Shown here: one piece after another, positions 16,477 through 25,019 of the stretch
Layout: each line of letters opens with the position of its first letter
How positions within the stretch are numbered: position 1 is the stretch's first letter
Assembly: GCF_013170705.1 (NCBI RefSeq)
Contig: NZ_CP033334.1
Location: 1,674,001 to 1,738,000 of the forward strand
Reading direction: 5' to 3'
Length of the DNA: 64,000 bases
Source of the DNA: Mesorhizobium loti
GTDB taxonomy: Bacteria; Pseudomonadota; Alphaproteobacteria; Rhizobiales; Rhizobiaceae
The notes under the pieces: generated by a model
The model's input: only the letters and a program-made list of their open reading frames with translations
Databases searched by the model: none
Told to the model about the DNA's origin: nothing
Translations under genes and position numbers: made by a program

Positions 16477-17151
16477 TCAGGCCGGCACGCCAAGCCCCGA
16501 CAATTGCCGGCTAACTTCTTGCCAGTCGGCACAGACGAAATCGGCACCAGCCGCCGTCAGCCGCGCGCCATGTTCGGCATAGGTGTGGCCGCCCCCGGTG
16601 TAGCCGATCGCCGTCATGCCGGCGGCGACCGCGCCCTGGATGCCGAAGGGGGAATCCTCGATGACGATGCAGTCGGCCGGGTCGGCGCCCAGCCTGGCGG
16701 CGGCGAACAGGAAGATGTCGGGCGCCGGCTTGCCGTTCTTGACCATCGAGGAACTGTAGATCGCATCGCCGAAGAAATGCGCCAGCCCGGTGACGGCAAG
16801 GCTGTGGTTTATCCGCTCGACGGAGGATGACGAGGCAACGCAGCGGTCGCCCTCGAGCGTTTCCAGAAACGCTGTTATGCCGGGGGTCGGCTTCAATTCC
16901 TCGGTGAACAGGACCTTGGTCTCGGCCCAGATGTCGCCGTCGGCGGCGGCGGGAAACTGGTGGCCGGTCAATTCCCTGATCCGCACGATGATGTCGGACT
17001 GCTTCATGCCGACGCACTGGGCGATGATGCCGCCATGGACGCCGGGCATGCCGTGCTTTTCATAGACGCGCTCATAGGCCCTGGCTGCCAGCGGCTCGCT
17101 GTCGACGAGCACGCCGTCGCAATCGAAAATGATAGGCCTTGGTCGCGCCAC
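16477..17151 (-). CDS. HAD-IA hydrolase (beta-phosphoglucomutase/sugar phosphatase-like)
   Basis: This 224-residue protein begins PIIFDCDGVLVDSEPLAA, giving the DxD nucleophile motif with the cap-1 insertion. Motif II is VASSSSVERI, and KPAPDIFLFAAARL with VIEDSPFGIQGAVAAGM supply the lysine and the acidic motif. Such proteins hydrolyse small phosphoesters such as sugar phosphates. Its 3' end is duplicated as a remnant upstream. It is convergent with DUF930 copy 2. The substrate cannot be named. Confidence 0.87.
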   Translation of the reverse strand: MARPRPIIFDCDGVLVDSEPLAARAYERVYEKHGMPGVHGGIIAQCVGMKQSDIIVRIRELTGHQFPAAADGDIWAETKVLFTEELKPTPGITAFLETLEGDRCVASSSSVERINHSLAVTGLAHFFGDAIYSSSMVKNGKPAPDIFLFAAARLGADPADCIVIEDSPFGIQGAVAAGMTAIGYTGGGHTYAEHGARLTAAGADFVCADWQEVSRQLSGLGVPA

Positions 17152-17256
17152 GCACTTGTCTCCTCAAGTCAATTTCCGCACATCGCTATCGGCAAAAAGT
17201 CAAATGTTCAATAGCGCGATGGCTGAAGGCGCCTGGGGCTCGAAACCGAAGAGCAG

Positions 17257-17907
17257 TCAAAGCTGGCGCAGGGCATCGCTTGCGCGGGAGGACCCGAGCG
17301 CTCGCTGCATGGCTTGCCGCGACTGTGCGCGGTCGGGCGTGATCCAGTTCGGCTCGGCACCGAGGAAGCGGTCGAGGAAAGCCACCGCATAGGCCGGCAT
17401 CTCAGTGACATTCTCGCGATAGGACCACCAGGTGCGCAGGTCGTCGGCGCATTTGTCGATGCTGGGCGCCGTGCCGAACTCCTGTTCGTAGATGGCTGAG
17501 ATCACCGAGACGCAGTAGTTGGTGTAGAGGAAGCCTTCCGGCCAGAAGCGGATGATTTCCAGCGTGCCGGCATTCTGATCCGTCTCGATGAGCCGCGCGA
17601 GACCGGAGATCTCCCTGGCCGGCGCCTGTTTGATCAGTTCGCGCAGCACGAGGCCGGCGGCAAAGACGATGAAGTCGGCGCGGTCTATCGCGGCAAAGCG
17701 CTTCTGCGCCTCCATGATCTCGACCCAGTCGAGAAAAGCTCGGGTGAGCTTCGCCTCGTCGATTTCGTAACGCACGCCGAACGTGTCCGAAACCACCTTG
17801 GCGCTGCCGCGGAAGGTGGCGCGGAACCAGCGCAACTGCCGCAACCGGTGGCGCAGGTCGGGCATGAGGGCCAGTTCATCCCTGAAGGGCAGTTCCATTG
17901 CATGCAT
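17257..17907 (-). CDS. Conserved hypothetical protein
   Basis: This is a 216-residue soluble protein, mostly helical, beginning MHAMELPFRDELALMPDLRHRLR. I see no catalytic or DNA-binding motif and no membrane segment. The start is uncertain: MELPF at 17898 or MHAMEL at 17907, neither with a strong ribosome site. It is divergent from the gut-type PTS operon, 184 bp from gutM, and follows the HAD gene on the same strand with a 105-bp gap. No function is proposed. Confidence 0.7.
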   Translation of the reverse strand: MHAMELPFRDELALMPDLRHRLRQLRWFRATFRGSAKVVSDTFGVRYEIDEAKLTRAFLDWVEIMEAQKRFAAIDRADFIVFAAGLVLRELIKQAPAREISGLARLIETDQNAGTLEIIRFWPEGFLYTNYCVSVISAIYEQEFGTAPSIDKCADDLRTWWSYRENVTEMPAYAVAFLDRFLGAEPNWITPDRAQSRQAMQRALGSSRASDALRQL

Positions 17908-18090
17908 CCCGTTTGGTGGCAGGTTAGCACAGCCGCGTCGCCGCCGAAATCGGCCGCCGGTCCTGTGGATGACCGCGATCAAGGCTAATATCATACATAT
18001 TGACATTCTCGGAAACAAATGTTCTCACTTTGCTGTTGTCGCGCGCCGGTCCAAGGTGCGGTGCAATCGAGGCTTCGGGAGGAGAACCGA

Positions 18091-18528
18091 ATGGCGATTT
18101 GGCAGTGGGGACTGCTTCTGCTGGTTATTGTGTGGGCGCTGCAGTCGCTCGGCGTCTGGCTGCAGATGCGGCACTATTCGGATGTCTTCCGGGGCGTCAC
18201 CGACCAGTACAAGGATGGCTTCGTCGGAGCCGGCAATTTTCGCGGCCGGCTGGCCAAGGGCACCATCGCGCTTGTCGTGGTGACGCCCGACCTGATCGTG
18301 CGCCGCATGATGGTGATGAGCGGCCGTTCCGTTTTCACCAAGTTCAAAAGACATGAAGAATTCGAGGGTGTTCCCCTCGATCGACTCCGGTCCAACCCTG
18401 CGATCATGGGGGAGGGGGAACCCGGTGTGGCCGAGGCCGTGAAGCGGGCGATCGAACAGATCGACAAAGCACGGTCGGAGCCGGGGAAGAAGCCGGGCCT
18501 AACCGGCTTGAATGTAGCAAGGGCCTAG
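18091..18528 (+). CDS. gutM: GutM-family glucitol operon activator
   Basis: This 145-residue protein has an N-terminal membrane helix (WQWGLLLLVIVWALQSLGVWLQ) and the GutM core (FRGRLAKGTIALVVVTPDLIVRRMMVMSG). In enterobacteria GutM/SrlM is the activator of the sorbitol PTS operon; here it is the first gene before IIC, 166 bp away. GGAGGAGA precedes the ATG. Despite its name, the membrane helix suggests it may act as an accessory membrane protein rather than a direct DNA-binding regulator. No gutR-like repressor lies beside it. Confidence 0.85.
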   Translation: MAIWQWGLLLLVIVWALQSLGVWLQMRHYSDVFRGVTDQYKDGFVGAGNFRGRLAKGTIALVVVTPDLIVRRMMVMSGRSVFTKFKRHEEFEGVPLDRLRSNPAIMGEGEPGVAEAVKRAIEQIDKARSEPGKKPGLTGLNVARA

Positions 18529-18640
18529 AGTCGGATGATTTCAGGTCTGTTCGACCTGAAATCTGAATCCGCCTCTAAATCAAAGGGATAGAGCATGATG
18601 TCGTCCGAAAGCGGTTTCACACTTTTCGGCATCATGTTCT
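18527..18640. repeat. Intergenic repeat with perfect hairpin between gutM and IIC
   Basis: GATTTCAGGTC (18537-18547) and GACCTGAAATC (18553-18563) form a perfect 11-bp stem with a 5-base loop. It is followed by AGAGCATGATGTCGTCCGAA ... CTTTTCGGCATCATG, a second imperfect palindrome. The type is familiar from Mesorhizobium genomes. It may act as an mRNA stabiliser or processing site inside the operon. Confidence 0.65.
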
Positions 18641-18694
18641 GAGGACGCCGTGCGCCGACTGGGATCAACCGGCCGACCGGCATAAGGAGGAGAA

Positions 18695-19456
18695 ATGTCT
18701 GTATTTTCGTTGTTGGCGCAGCATGCCGACATGGCCGTGCACAATCTGCATGTCGCAGGTGCGATGGTCTCGGATGCTGCATTGCATGGCAAGCTCGCCG
18801 TCGAGCATGCTTCCGATCATCTCGTTGTCCTTGCGCAAGCAGACAGCGGGCCCATCACCGTCGACCAGTTCAAGGAAAAGCTGAAGGACGTCCAGCAGGA
18901 AGAGCAGCTCGGCTGGCTGACCGCCATCGGCAAGTACTTCATCGGCATCTTCCAGAAGGGCGGCGAAGTGTTCGCCGGCTTCGTCACCGGCATTATTCCT
19001 ACGCTGGTGGTGCTGATGACCGCTTTCTACGCCGTCACCGAACTGGTCGGCGAGGAGCGCGTGCATGGCCTTGCGCGCGGCGCCGGCAGGATTGCCTTGA
19101 CCCGCTATACGCTGCTGCCGCTGCTGGCGGTGTTCTTCCTCACCAATCCGATGGCCTATACGTTCGGATCGTTCCTGGAAGAAAAGCACAAGCCGGCTTT
19201 CTATGACGCGGCCGTGTCCTACGTGCATCCGCCGCTTGGCCTGTTCCCGCACATCAATCCCGGCGAATATTTCGTCTGGGGCGGTATCCTCGTGGCTCTG
19301 CTCGAGCTTGAGAAGAAGGGCGTCGTCGTCGCCGGTTACCACGTCAAGGTGGCGATCTGGTACGCCATTGTCGGCCTCGTCGTCATCCTGCTCAAGGGCA
19401 TGCTGACCGAGCGGATCACCACCATCATGGCACGCCGCCAGGGCGTCGAGCTGTAA
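18695..19456 (+). CDS. srlA: PTS glucitol/sorbitol-type IIC component
   Basis: This 253-residue membrane protein matches SrlA from about residue 75 (AIGKYFIGIFQKGGEVFAGFVTGIIPTL, then FFLTNPMAYTFGSFLEEKHKP and GLFPHINPGEYFVWGG). The first 75 residues, rich in His and Gln, form an extension that enterobacterial SrlA (about 187 residues) lacks. GGAGGAG lies just before the ATG. It forms the sugar channel with IIB. The sugar may be glucitol or another polyol; this cannot be decided here. Confidence 0.88.
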   Translation: MSVFSLLAQHADMAVHNLHVAGAMVSDAALHGKLAVEHASDHLVVLAQADSGPITVDQFKEKLKDVQQEEQLGWLTAIGKYFIGIFQKGGEVFAGFVTGIIPTLVVLMTAFYAVTELVGEERVHGLARGAGRIALTRYTLLPLLAVFFLTNPMAYTFGSFLEEKHKPAFYDAAVSYVHPPLGLFPHINPGEYFVWGGILVALLELEKKGVVVAGYHVKVAIWYAIVGLVVILLKGMLTERITTIMARRQGVEL

Positions 19457-19473
19457 GGGCGGGGAGGACAATC

Positions 19474-20478
19474 ATGGCCAAGACATACAAAGCCGTAAAG
19501 ATCTCCCGGGGTTCCACCGGCTGGGGCGGCCCGCTCGTCATCGAGCCGACCGCGCAGCGCGACAAGGTCGTCTCCGTCACCGGCGGCGGCATCCATCCCG
19601 TGGCCCAGCTTATCGCCGACATGACCGGTGCCACGGCCGTCGACGGCTTCAAGGCGCCGCCGGTCGAAGGCGAGATGGCGGTTGTCGTCGTCGATTGCGG
19701 CGGCACCGCACGATGCGGCGTCTATCCGCGCAAGCGCATTCCGACCGTCAATCTGACGCCGGTCGGCCAGGCTGGGCCGCTCGCCCAGTTCATCACGGAG
19801 GACATCTACGTTTCGGGCGTGAAGCCGGCCAACGTCACAATGGCGGACGGGTCCGAGGCGGTCACCACCGCGGGGGGAGCAGCATCGATGAGTTCAGGCA
19901 ACAACACTGCAGCCGCGGCGCCACAGCCGCTGCCGAGCGAAGGCGGGCTGATCGGCCTGATCAGCTCGATCGGCCGCGTCATGGGCCGGGTGGTCGGCAT
20001 TTTCTTCAATTCCGGCCGCCGTACCATCGACCAGGTGGTGCGCAACGTGCTGCCGTTCATGGCCTTCGTGACCATGCTTATCGGCCTGATCCTCTACACC
20101 GGCATTGGCGATGTGCTCGCCCAGCCGATGGGGCCGCTGGCCAACAACATCGTCGGCCTGCTGATCATCTCGGCCATTTGCGGCCTGCCGTTCCTGTCGC
20201 CCATCCTGGGGCCAGGCGCTGTCATCGCGCAGGTCATCGGCGTGGCCATCATCGGCCCGCAGATCGCCAACGGCACGATTTCGCCGGCGATGGCCCTGCC
20301 AGCGTTGTTTGCCTACAACACCCAGGTCGGCTGCGATTTCGTGCCTGTCGGCCTGGCGCTCGGTGAAGCCAAGCCGAAAACCATCGAAATCGGCGTGCCG
20401 GCGGTGCTCATCAGCCGCCAGATCATGGGCCCGGTCTCGGTGTTGATCGCCTGGGTCGTCTCACTGATCGTGTTTTAA
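19474..20478 (+). CDS. srlE: PTS glucitol/sorbitol-type IIB-C component
   Basis: This 334-residue protein has a cytoplasmic IIB domain with the phospho-acceptor region DCGGTARCGVYPRK (Cys75 and Cys81; the GGTxRCG cysteine is the conserved acceptor) and a C-terminal membrane domain from about residue 170. It starts MAKTYKAVKISRGSTGWGGP as in SrlE. The stop of IIC is 15 bp upstream. It receives phosphate from IIA and transfers it to the incoming polyol. The linker between the domains (about residues 135-160) is Ala/Ser-rich. Confidence 0.88.
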   Translation: MAKTYKAVKISRGSTGWGGPLVIEPTAQRDKVVSVTGGGIHPVAQLIADMTGATAVDGFKAPPVEGEMAVVVVDCGGTARCGVYPRKRIPTVNLTPVGQAGPLAQFITEDIYVSGVKPANVTMADGSEAVTTAGGAASMSSGNNTAAAAPQPLPSEGGLIGLISSIGRVMGRVVGIFFNSGRRTIDQVVRNVLPFMAFVTMLIGLILYTGIGDVLAQPMGPLANNIVGLLIISAICGLPFLSPILGPGAVIAQVIGVAIIGPQIANGTISPAMALPALFAYNTQVGCDFVPVGLALGEAKPKTIEIGVPAVLISRQIMGPVSVLIAWVVSLIVF

Positions 20479-20505
20479 AGAGAGTAAGGAAATGAGGTTC
20501 GCCAT

Positions 20506-20886
20506 ATGACGGTTCTGTTGAGAACACGGGTCACTTCCATCGGACCCGAAGTGGCGGATCTTGCCGAAGGGGGCGTGCTCATCCTGTTCGCGGATGGCTC
20601 GCCGCCGGAGCTTGCGGAAGTCTCCGTCCTGCACAAGACGGAGCAGGGACCAAGTGACGGAGCGCCCGCCAAGGGCGCTTCGATCACCGTCGGTTCGGTT
20701 TCAGCCGTCATAACGGCGGTTGGCTCAAGCGCATGGAGCAAGGTGCTCGAGATGGGCCATGTCGTCATCTCGTTCAACGGCGCCACCGAGGCCGAGAGGC
20801 CGGGCGAGATCTGCGCATCGCGGGTCGATACCCAGGCCCTCGTGGCCGCCCTGGAGACAGGCGCGATCATCACCATCGCCGCCTGA
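20506..20886 (+). CDS. srlB: PTS glucitol/sorbitol-type IIA component
   Basis: This 126-residue protein is the small IIA-Gut unit. It begins MTVLLRTRVTSIGPEVADLA, and the histidine in VLHKTE is residue 43, the same place as the phosphorylated His43 known in the enterobacterial protein. The conserved ITAVGSSAWSKVLEMGHV and FNGATEAERPGEI blocks are present. It carries phosphate from HPr to IIB. It lies 27 bp after IIB and is followed by a repeat region before the HPr-EI gene. Confidence 0.87.
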   Translation: MTVLLRTRVTSIGPEVADLAEGGVLILFADGSPPELAEVSVLHKTEQGPSDGAPAKGASITVGSVSAVITAVGSSAWSKVLEMGHVVISFNGATEAERPGEICASRVDTQALVAALETGAIITIAA

Positions 20887-20922
20887 ACACACTCGCGCTG
20901 GGACTGTCCGGTCTTGGCGCCA

Positions 20923-21027
20923 AGAGCAATTCCAGGAAAAGTGTGAAACGGTTTTCCGTTCGGAATTGCGTCAAAACAAAGAGTTAGAGCTATCTCGCCG
21001 TTTCTGTGAACTGGCAGAAATAGCTCT
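20923..21027. repeat. Mosaic intergenic repeat between IIA and HPr-EI
   Basis: AGAGCAATTCCAGGAAAAGT ... TTCCGTTCGGAATTGC is one palindromic block. The second is AGAGCTAT (20986-20993) paired with ATAGCTCT (21020-21027), with an inner TTTCTG/CAGAAA stem. The same two blocks occur inverted at 16377-16475. A long stem-loop here could separate expression of HPr-EI from the EII genes. Confidence 0.65.
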
Positions 21028-21048
21028 GGGAAAAGCAGAGTATTTGCC

Positions 21049-23034
21049 ATGGAACGCTCGACCATCGTCAGGGTGCATGAAGGTTTGCATGCCCGTCCCG
21101 CCACGCGGTTCGTCAAACTCGCCAAGGGTTTCGAATCCGATGTCGAACTGGTCAAGGACGGCAAGGCTGTCAGCGCCAAGAGCTCGGTCAAACTGATGCT
21201 GCTGGCGGTCAAGGAAAACCAGGAAGTCACCGTTCGGGCGAACGGCGCGGATGCCATCGAGGCGATCGAAGCGCTGATCGGCTATCTCGAAAACCCCAAG
21301 GCTGGTCTCGACGACGAAGCGGGGCCGCAGAGCCCGGCCAACGATGCCGGGCCGGAAGTGGCAGCCGCACCAGCGGCCGAATCCGCGCTCGCGGCATCCG
21401 GCGAAGCGAATGGCCTACGCGGTGTCGCGGCAAGCGAGGGTGTCGCGATCGGGCCGGCTTTCGCGCATTTCCCGCCTGATATCACCGGGCAGGGCCGCAC
21501 GCTGCAGGCTGAAGAGATCCCCGGCGAGATCGACAGGTTCCGCGCCGCCGTCGCCGCCGTCCAGGCGCGCATGGATCGCGCCTTGGCGCAGGACAGCCTG
21601 TCGGCCGGAGACCGTGGCATCGTCGCGGCACTCAGGGATATCGCCGCCGATGACAGCCTGACCGGCGAGGCCGAGAAGGCGATCAAGGGTGGCAACGACG
21701 CGATCTCGGCCGTCATCACCGCCGCGTCCGCCATCGCCGCCGATTTCAGCGCCGTCGACGATCACTACCTCAATGCGCGCGCTGATGACGTTCACGCCGT
21801 GGGGCGGCAGATCTGTCTCGTCCTGCTTGGGCAGGACGACGTCAGCCTCGAGAACATTCCGCAGGGAGCCATCCTGATCGCCGACGATATCGGCGCCTGG
21901 GACCTGGCGCGCGCGCCGCTGAAACGCATCGGCGGGGTGATTTGCGGCCATGGCGGCGCCACCTCGCATATCGCCATCATTGCCCGCTCGCATGGCATTC
22001 CGGCGGTGCTGGGCCTCGGCGACCAGATCAATGCCTTGCGCACGGCTCGCGACGTGGCGCTCGACGGCAACACCGGCCATGTCATCATCGACCCCGACGA
22101 GGCGACGCGTGCCGAATTCGCCGGCCGTGTCGAAGCGGCGGCGAGCGAGCGTGCCGGCCTGACCGCCTTCAAGACGGTGACGCCGAAGCGCGCCGACGGC
22201 AGGGTGATCGAGGTCGCGGCCAATATCGGTTCGCTCGAGGAAATCGAAGCGGCGCAGGAGGCCGGAGCCATGGGCGTCGGCCTGTTCCGCACCGAGCTTC
22301 TGTTCATGCGCCACATGCATCTGCCCTCCGAAGACATGCAGGCCGAGACCTATGCGGCGCTGGCCAAGGCCTTCGATCCCTATCCGGTCATCGTGCGCAC
22401 GCTCGACATAGGCGGCGACAAGCCGATCGCCGGCATCGAGTTTCCCGACGAGGAAAACCCCTTCCTCGGCTGGCGCGGCATCCGTATGTGCCTCGACCGG
22501 CCCGATATCTTCAAGCGTCAGCTCAGGGCGCTGCTCAGGGCGGCCGTGCACGGCAACATCAAGGTGATGCTGCCGATGGTGTCCGATATTTCGGAAGTCA
22601 CGCGCACCCGCGTGCTGGTCGATGAATGCGCCTCCGAACTCAAGGCCGAAGGCGTGCCGCATGCGACGTTCGATCTCGGCGTGATGATCGAGACCCCGGC
22701 CGCAGTGCTGATCGCCCCGGCGCTGGCCAAGGAAGTGGCCTTCTTCTCGATCGGCACCAACGACCTGACCCAGTACATCATGGCCGCCGACCGGCTGAAC
22801 CCGACCGTGGCCAAGCTCAACGACGTCACCAATCCAGCGGTCATGTCGGCGATCGAGCTGACGGCAAAAGCCGGCGTCGCCGCCGGCATCATGGTCGGCA
22901 TGTGCGGCGAGGCGGCCGGGCGACCGGACCTGATCCCGGCCTTCGTGAAAATGGGGCTGACCGAACTTTCGATGAGCCCGGCCTCGATCCAGCGCGCCAA
23001 GAAAACAATCACGGCCATGATAGCCGGGGAATAG
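21049..23034 (+). CDS. HPr-enzyme I fusion phosphotransferase
   Basis: Residues 1-88 are HPr, with the phosphorylated histidine His14 in HEGLHARPATRF and the serine region AKSSVKLMLL. A flexible Ala/Pro linker (about 90-120) leads to enzyme I, with the active His307 in GGATSHIAIIARS and the conserved C-terminal barrel motifs (GTNDLTQYIM, GMCGEAAGRPD with Cys619). It has no GAF domain, so it is not the nitrogen-PTS PtsP type. It supplies PEP-derived phosphate to IIA-IIB of the same operon. Total 661 residues. The operon thus carries all PTS proteins needed for one sugar. Confidence 0.9.
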   Translation: MERSTIVRVHEGLHARPATRFVKLAKGFESDVELVKDGKAVSAKSSVKLMLLAVKENQEVTVRANGADAIEAIEALIGYLENPKAGLDDEAGPQSPANDAGPEVAAAPAAESALAASGEANGLRGVAASEGVAIGPAFAHFPPDITGQGRTLQAEEIPGEIDRFRAAVAAVQARMDRALAQDSLSAGDRGIVAALRDIAADDSLTGEAEKAIKGGNDAISAVITAASAIAADFSAVDDHYLNARADDVHAVGRQICLVLLGQDDVSLENIPQGAILIADDIGAWDLARAPLKRIGGVICGHGGATSHIAIIARSHGIPAVLGLGDQINALRTARDVALDGNTGHVIIDPDEATRAEFAGRVEAAASERAGLTAFKTVTPKRADGRVIEVAANIGSLEEIEAAQEAGAMGVGLFRTELLFMRHMHLPSEDMQAETYAALAKAFDPYPVIVRTLDIGGDKPIAGIEFPDEENPFLGWRGIRMCLDRPDIFKRQLRALLRAAVHGNIKVMLPMVSDISEVTRTRVLVDECASELKAEGVPHATFDLGVMIETPAAVLIAPALAKEVAFFSIGTNDLTQYIMAADRLNPTVAKLNDVTNPAVMSAIELTAKAGVAAGIMVGMCGEAAGRPDLIPAFVKMGLTELSMSPASIQRAKKTITAMIAGE

Positions 23035-23057
23035 ATTTCCGAAAGCGCTGCTGGGGC

Positions 23058-23852
23058 TTACGGCAAATGCGCAAGCAAGGTGGCGAAGACAGGCGTCAGC
23101 TCATCGACCGGGCTTGCCTTGGCGCAGGCCTGCAGGATGCGGTCATGACGGATATCGACCGCCAGGATCGCGATCTCCAGCATGTCCGGCTCCGGCGCGC
23201 CGTCACGTCCGGTGGTCGCCAGGCCGCAGGCCAGAACGACTGGCGCCAGGCAGCTTATGTCGAGGGCCCGCTCCCCCGCCATTTCCGGCGCGGCTTCGCC
23301 AAAGCGGACCGGACGCTGGCCGAGCAACTCGACCAGCAACGCAGCGCAGGTGGCCGCGATTGCCGGCAGCCCGGCACCCGGCGCGGCCAGGGCCGCCAGC
23401 AGATCGGCATGGCGCTTTCGCATGGCGGCGTGAGCGGCTGCGAAATCGGCTTCATGGATGCGGGCGTTTTCGACCTTGAGCCCGGCAAGCACCGCCTTGG
23501 CCAGATAGTACATATCGCGCCGGAAGAGGCGCTCGGCGCTCAACTGCCGCTCTTCGTTTCCGGCCGGGAAATAGGTGCCAAGGCCCTTTACGGTCGTGCC
23601 GTCCACCTTGATCGGACGCTCATGCGGGACAAAGGATTCGGCGATCGACAGCGCTTCGTCGACGGCGCTGGCGGCATGGCTGAGCAGGCCTTCGATGCCC
23701 TTGCCCGGAAACGGCGGCAGATGACTGGTCGCCTCGCGCAGGACGCTGGCGTCGCCGCTGCCGTCATGGCGGCTCTGCCTGATGATGTCCCGGACTTCCC
23801 GCAACCGGTCCTTCAGGTTGACGCGGACGTCTTCGGAGATTTGTCGGAGCAT
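23058..23852 (-). CDS. Conserved hypothetical protein next to PTS
   Basis: This is a 264-residue protein from the start MLRQISEDVRVNLKDRLREVRD; an extra 18-residue N-terminal extension is possible but less likely. It is helical and carries no signal peptide, membrane segment or known motif that I can identify. Its 3' end is 23 bp after the HPr-EI gene, convergent. It is divergent from the SorC regulator, with an inverted repeat between them (23919-23942). A part in polyol uptake control is possible from position only. Confidence 0.65.
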   Translation of the reverse strand: MLRQISEDVRVNLKDRLREVRDIIRQSRHDGSGDASVLREATSHLPPFPGKGIEGLLSHAASAVDEALSIAESFVPHERPIKVDGTTVKGLGTYFPAGNEERQLSAERLFRRDMYYLAKAVLAGLKVENARIHEADFAAAHAAMRKRHADLLAALAAPGAGLPAIAATCAALLVELLGQRPVRFGEAAPEMAGERALDISCLAPVVLACGLATTGRDGAPEPDMLEIAILAVDIRHDRILQACAKASPVDELTPVFATLLAHLP

Positions 23853-23918
23853 CGCGGTTTGCCTCGAAAGTGCCGTGGAATGCCGCCTGCAAGGGGCGGC
23901 CACCAACTCTACATTGTT

Positions 23919-23942
23919 CCTATCGATTGGTAGATCAATAGG
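23919..23942. promoter_or_regulatory. Inverted repeat between the hypothetical gene and SorC regulator
   Basis: CCTATCGAT (23919-23927) and ATCAATAGG (23934-23942) are inverted copies with one mismatch, 6 bp apart. It lies upstream of a TTG-start SorC gene and could be its autoregulatory site. Confidence 0.45.
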
Positions 23943-24008
23943 CGATACTAGACCAGCACGCAGAATCGGTGACGGCGCGCGCGTTCGTCACCGCGGGGGA
24001 GGGATGAT

Positions 24009-25019
24009 TTGGCCAGGCGACGACAAATCGACGAAGGTCGGGCGGGTGCCGAAGCGACCGAACAGGTCGTCAGCGAAAGCCGGACGGATCGTCTGAGGAT
24101 TCGGGCCGCCTGGATGTATTTCGTCGAGCAGATGACGCAGAACGAGATCGCCGACGTGCTTGGCGTCGGCCGCGTCACCATTGTGCGCATGCTGGCGGAA
24201 GCTCGTTCGCGCAACGAGGTCAAGATCACCATCGAGAGCGAATTGTCGGAGATCGTGCGGCTGGAGCGCGCGCTGGAGCGGACGTTCGGCCTGCAGCAGG
24301 CGCTGGTGGCACCGCTCACCGCGCCGAATGCCGACCCGATCCCCGCGATCAGCGCCAAGACCGGGATCTTCCTGTCCGATACGATGAAATCCGGCATGCG
24401 CGTCGGCGTCGGCTGGGGCCGGACGTTGTTCTCGAGCCTGCCGTTCATCAGCGCCAAGTCGCTCTCCGAGTTCAAGGTCATCTCGCTGCTGGGCGGCGTT
24501 GGCGTCGCGCGTCGCTACAATCCGGCGGAGTTCGCCTGGCGGTTCGCCCAGGTTTTCCAGGGTGACGGCTATCTCATTCCGACACCGGCCGTTGTCGACA
24601 GCGTCGAGACCAAGATAGCGCTGGTGGAGCGCTGCGGCCTGCAGGAAATCTTCGAGATGGCCGACACGCTTGACGCCGTGCTGCTGTCGATCGGCGGCAT
24701 CGCCTCGGCGACGACCTTCTATCGGGGCGGCTTCCTCAAGGAGGCGGAGCGCGAGGCGCTGGTGTCGCGCGGCGCGGTCGGAGACCTTCTGTTCCATTTC
24801 TTCGACCGCAATGGCGATCTGGTCGACCATCCGATCAACAGCCTCGTGATGTCGGTGGATGTCGACCGCCTGCGCAAGGCGCCGATCCGCATCCTGACCT
24901 CCGGCGGCGAGGAGAAGATCGAGGCCCTGCTCGGCGCCATGAACTTGATCGCGCCGACGATCCTGATCACCGACGAGGAGAGCGCGAGGCGCATGCTCGA
25001 GGCGGTCAGCGCAGGCTGA
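24009..25019 (+). CDS. SorC-family sugar-binding transcriptional regulator
   Basis: This 336-residue regulator has an N-terminal helix-turn-helix (YFVEQMTQNEIADVLGVGRVTIVRMLAEA) and the SorC effector domain (GVGWGRTLFSSLPF, VISLLGGVGVARR, DLLFHFFDRNGDLVDHPINS). A TTG start at 24009 follows GGAGGGA; no ATG fits. It lies between the gut-type PTS and the kinase/HAD operon, and it could control either. The effector of this family is usually a phosphorylated sugar. The 3' end overlaps the convergent HAD gene by 14 bp. Confidence 0.88.
   Translation: MARRRQIDEGRAGAEATEQVVSESRTDRLRIRAAWMYFVEQMTQNEIADVLGVGRVTIVRMLAEARSRNEVKITIESELSEIVRLERALERTFGLQQALVAPLTAPNADPIPAISAKTGIFLSDTMKSGMRVGVGWGRTLFSSLPFISAKSLSEFKVISLLGGVGVARRYNPAEFAWRFAQVFQGDGYLIPTPAVVDSVETKIALVERCGLQEIFEMADTLDAVLLSIGGIASATTFYRGGFLKEAEREALVSRGAVGDLLFHFFDRNGDLVDHPINSLVMSVDVDRLRKAPIRILTSGGEEKIEALLGAMNLIAPTILITDEESARRMLEAVSAG

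Noticed and set aside
18000..18022. TTGACA promoter box before gutM
   Set aside because: No -10 hexamer at proper spacing could be recognised.
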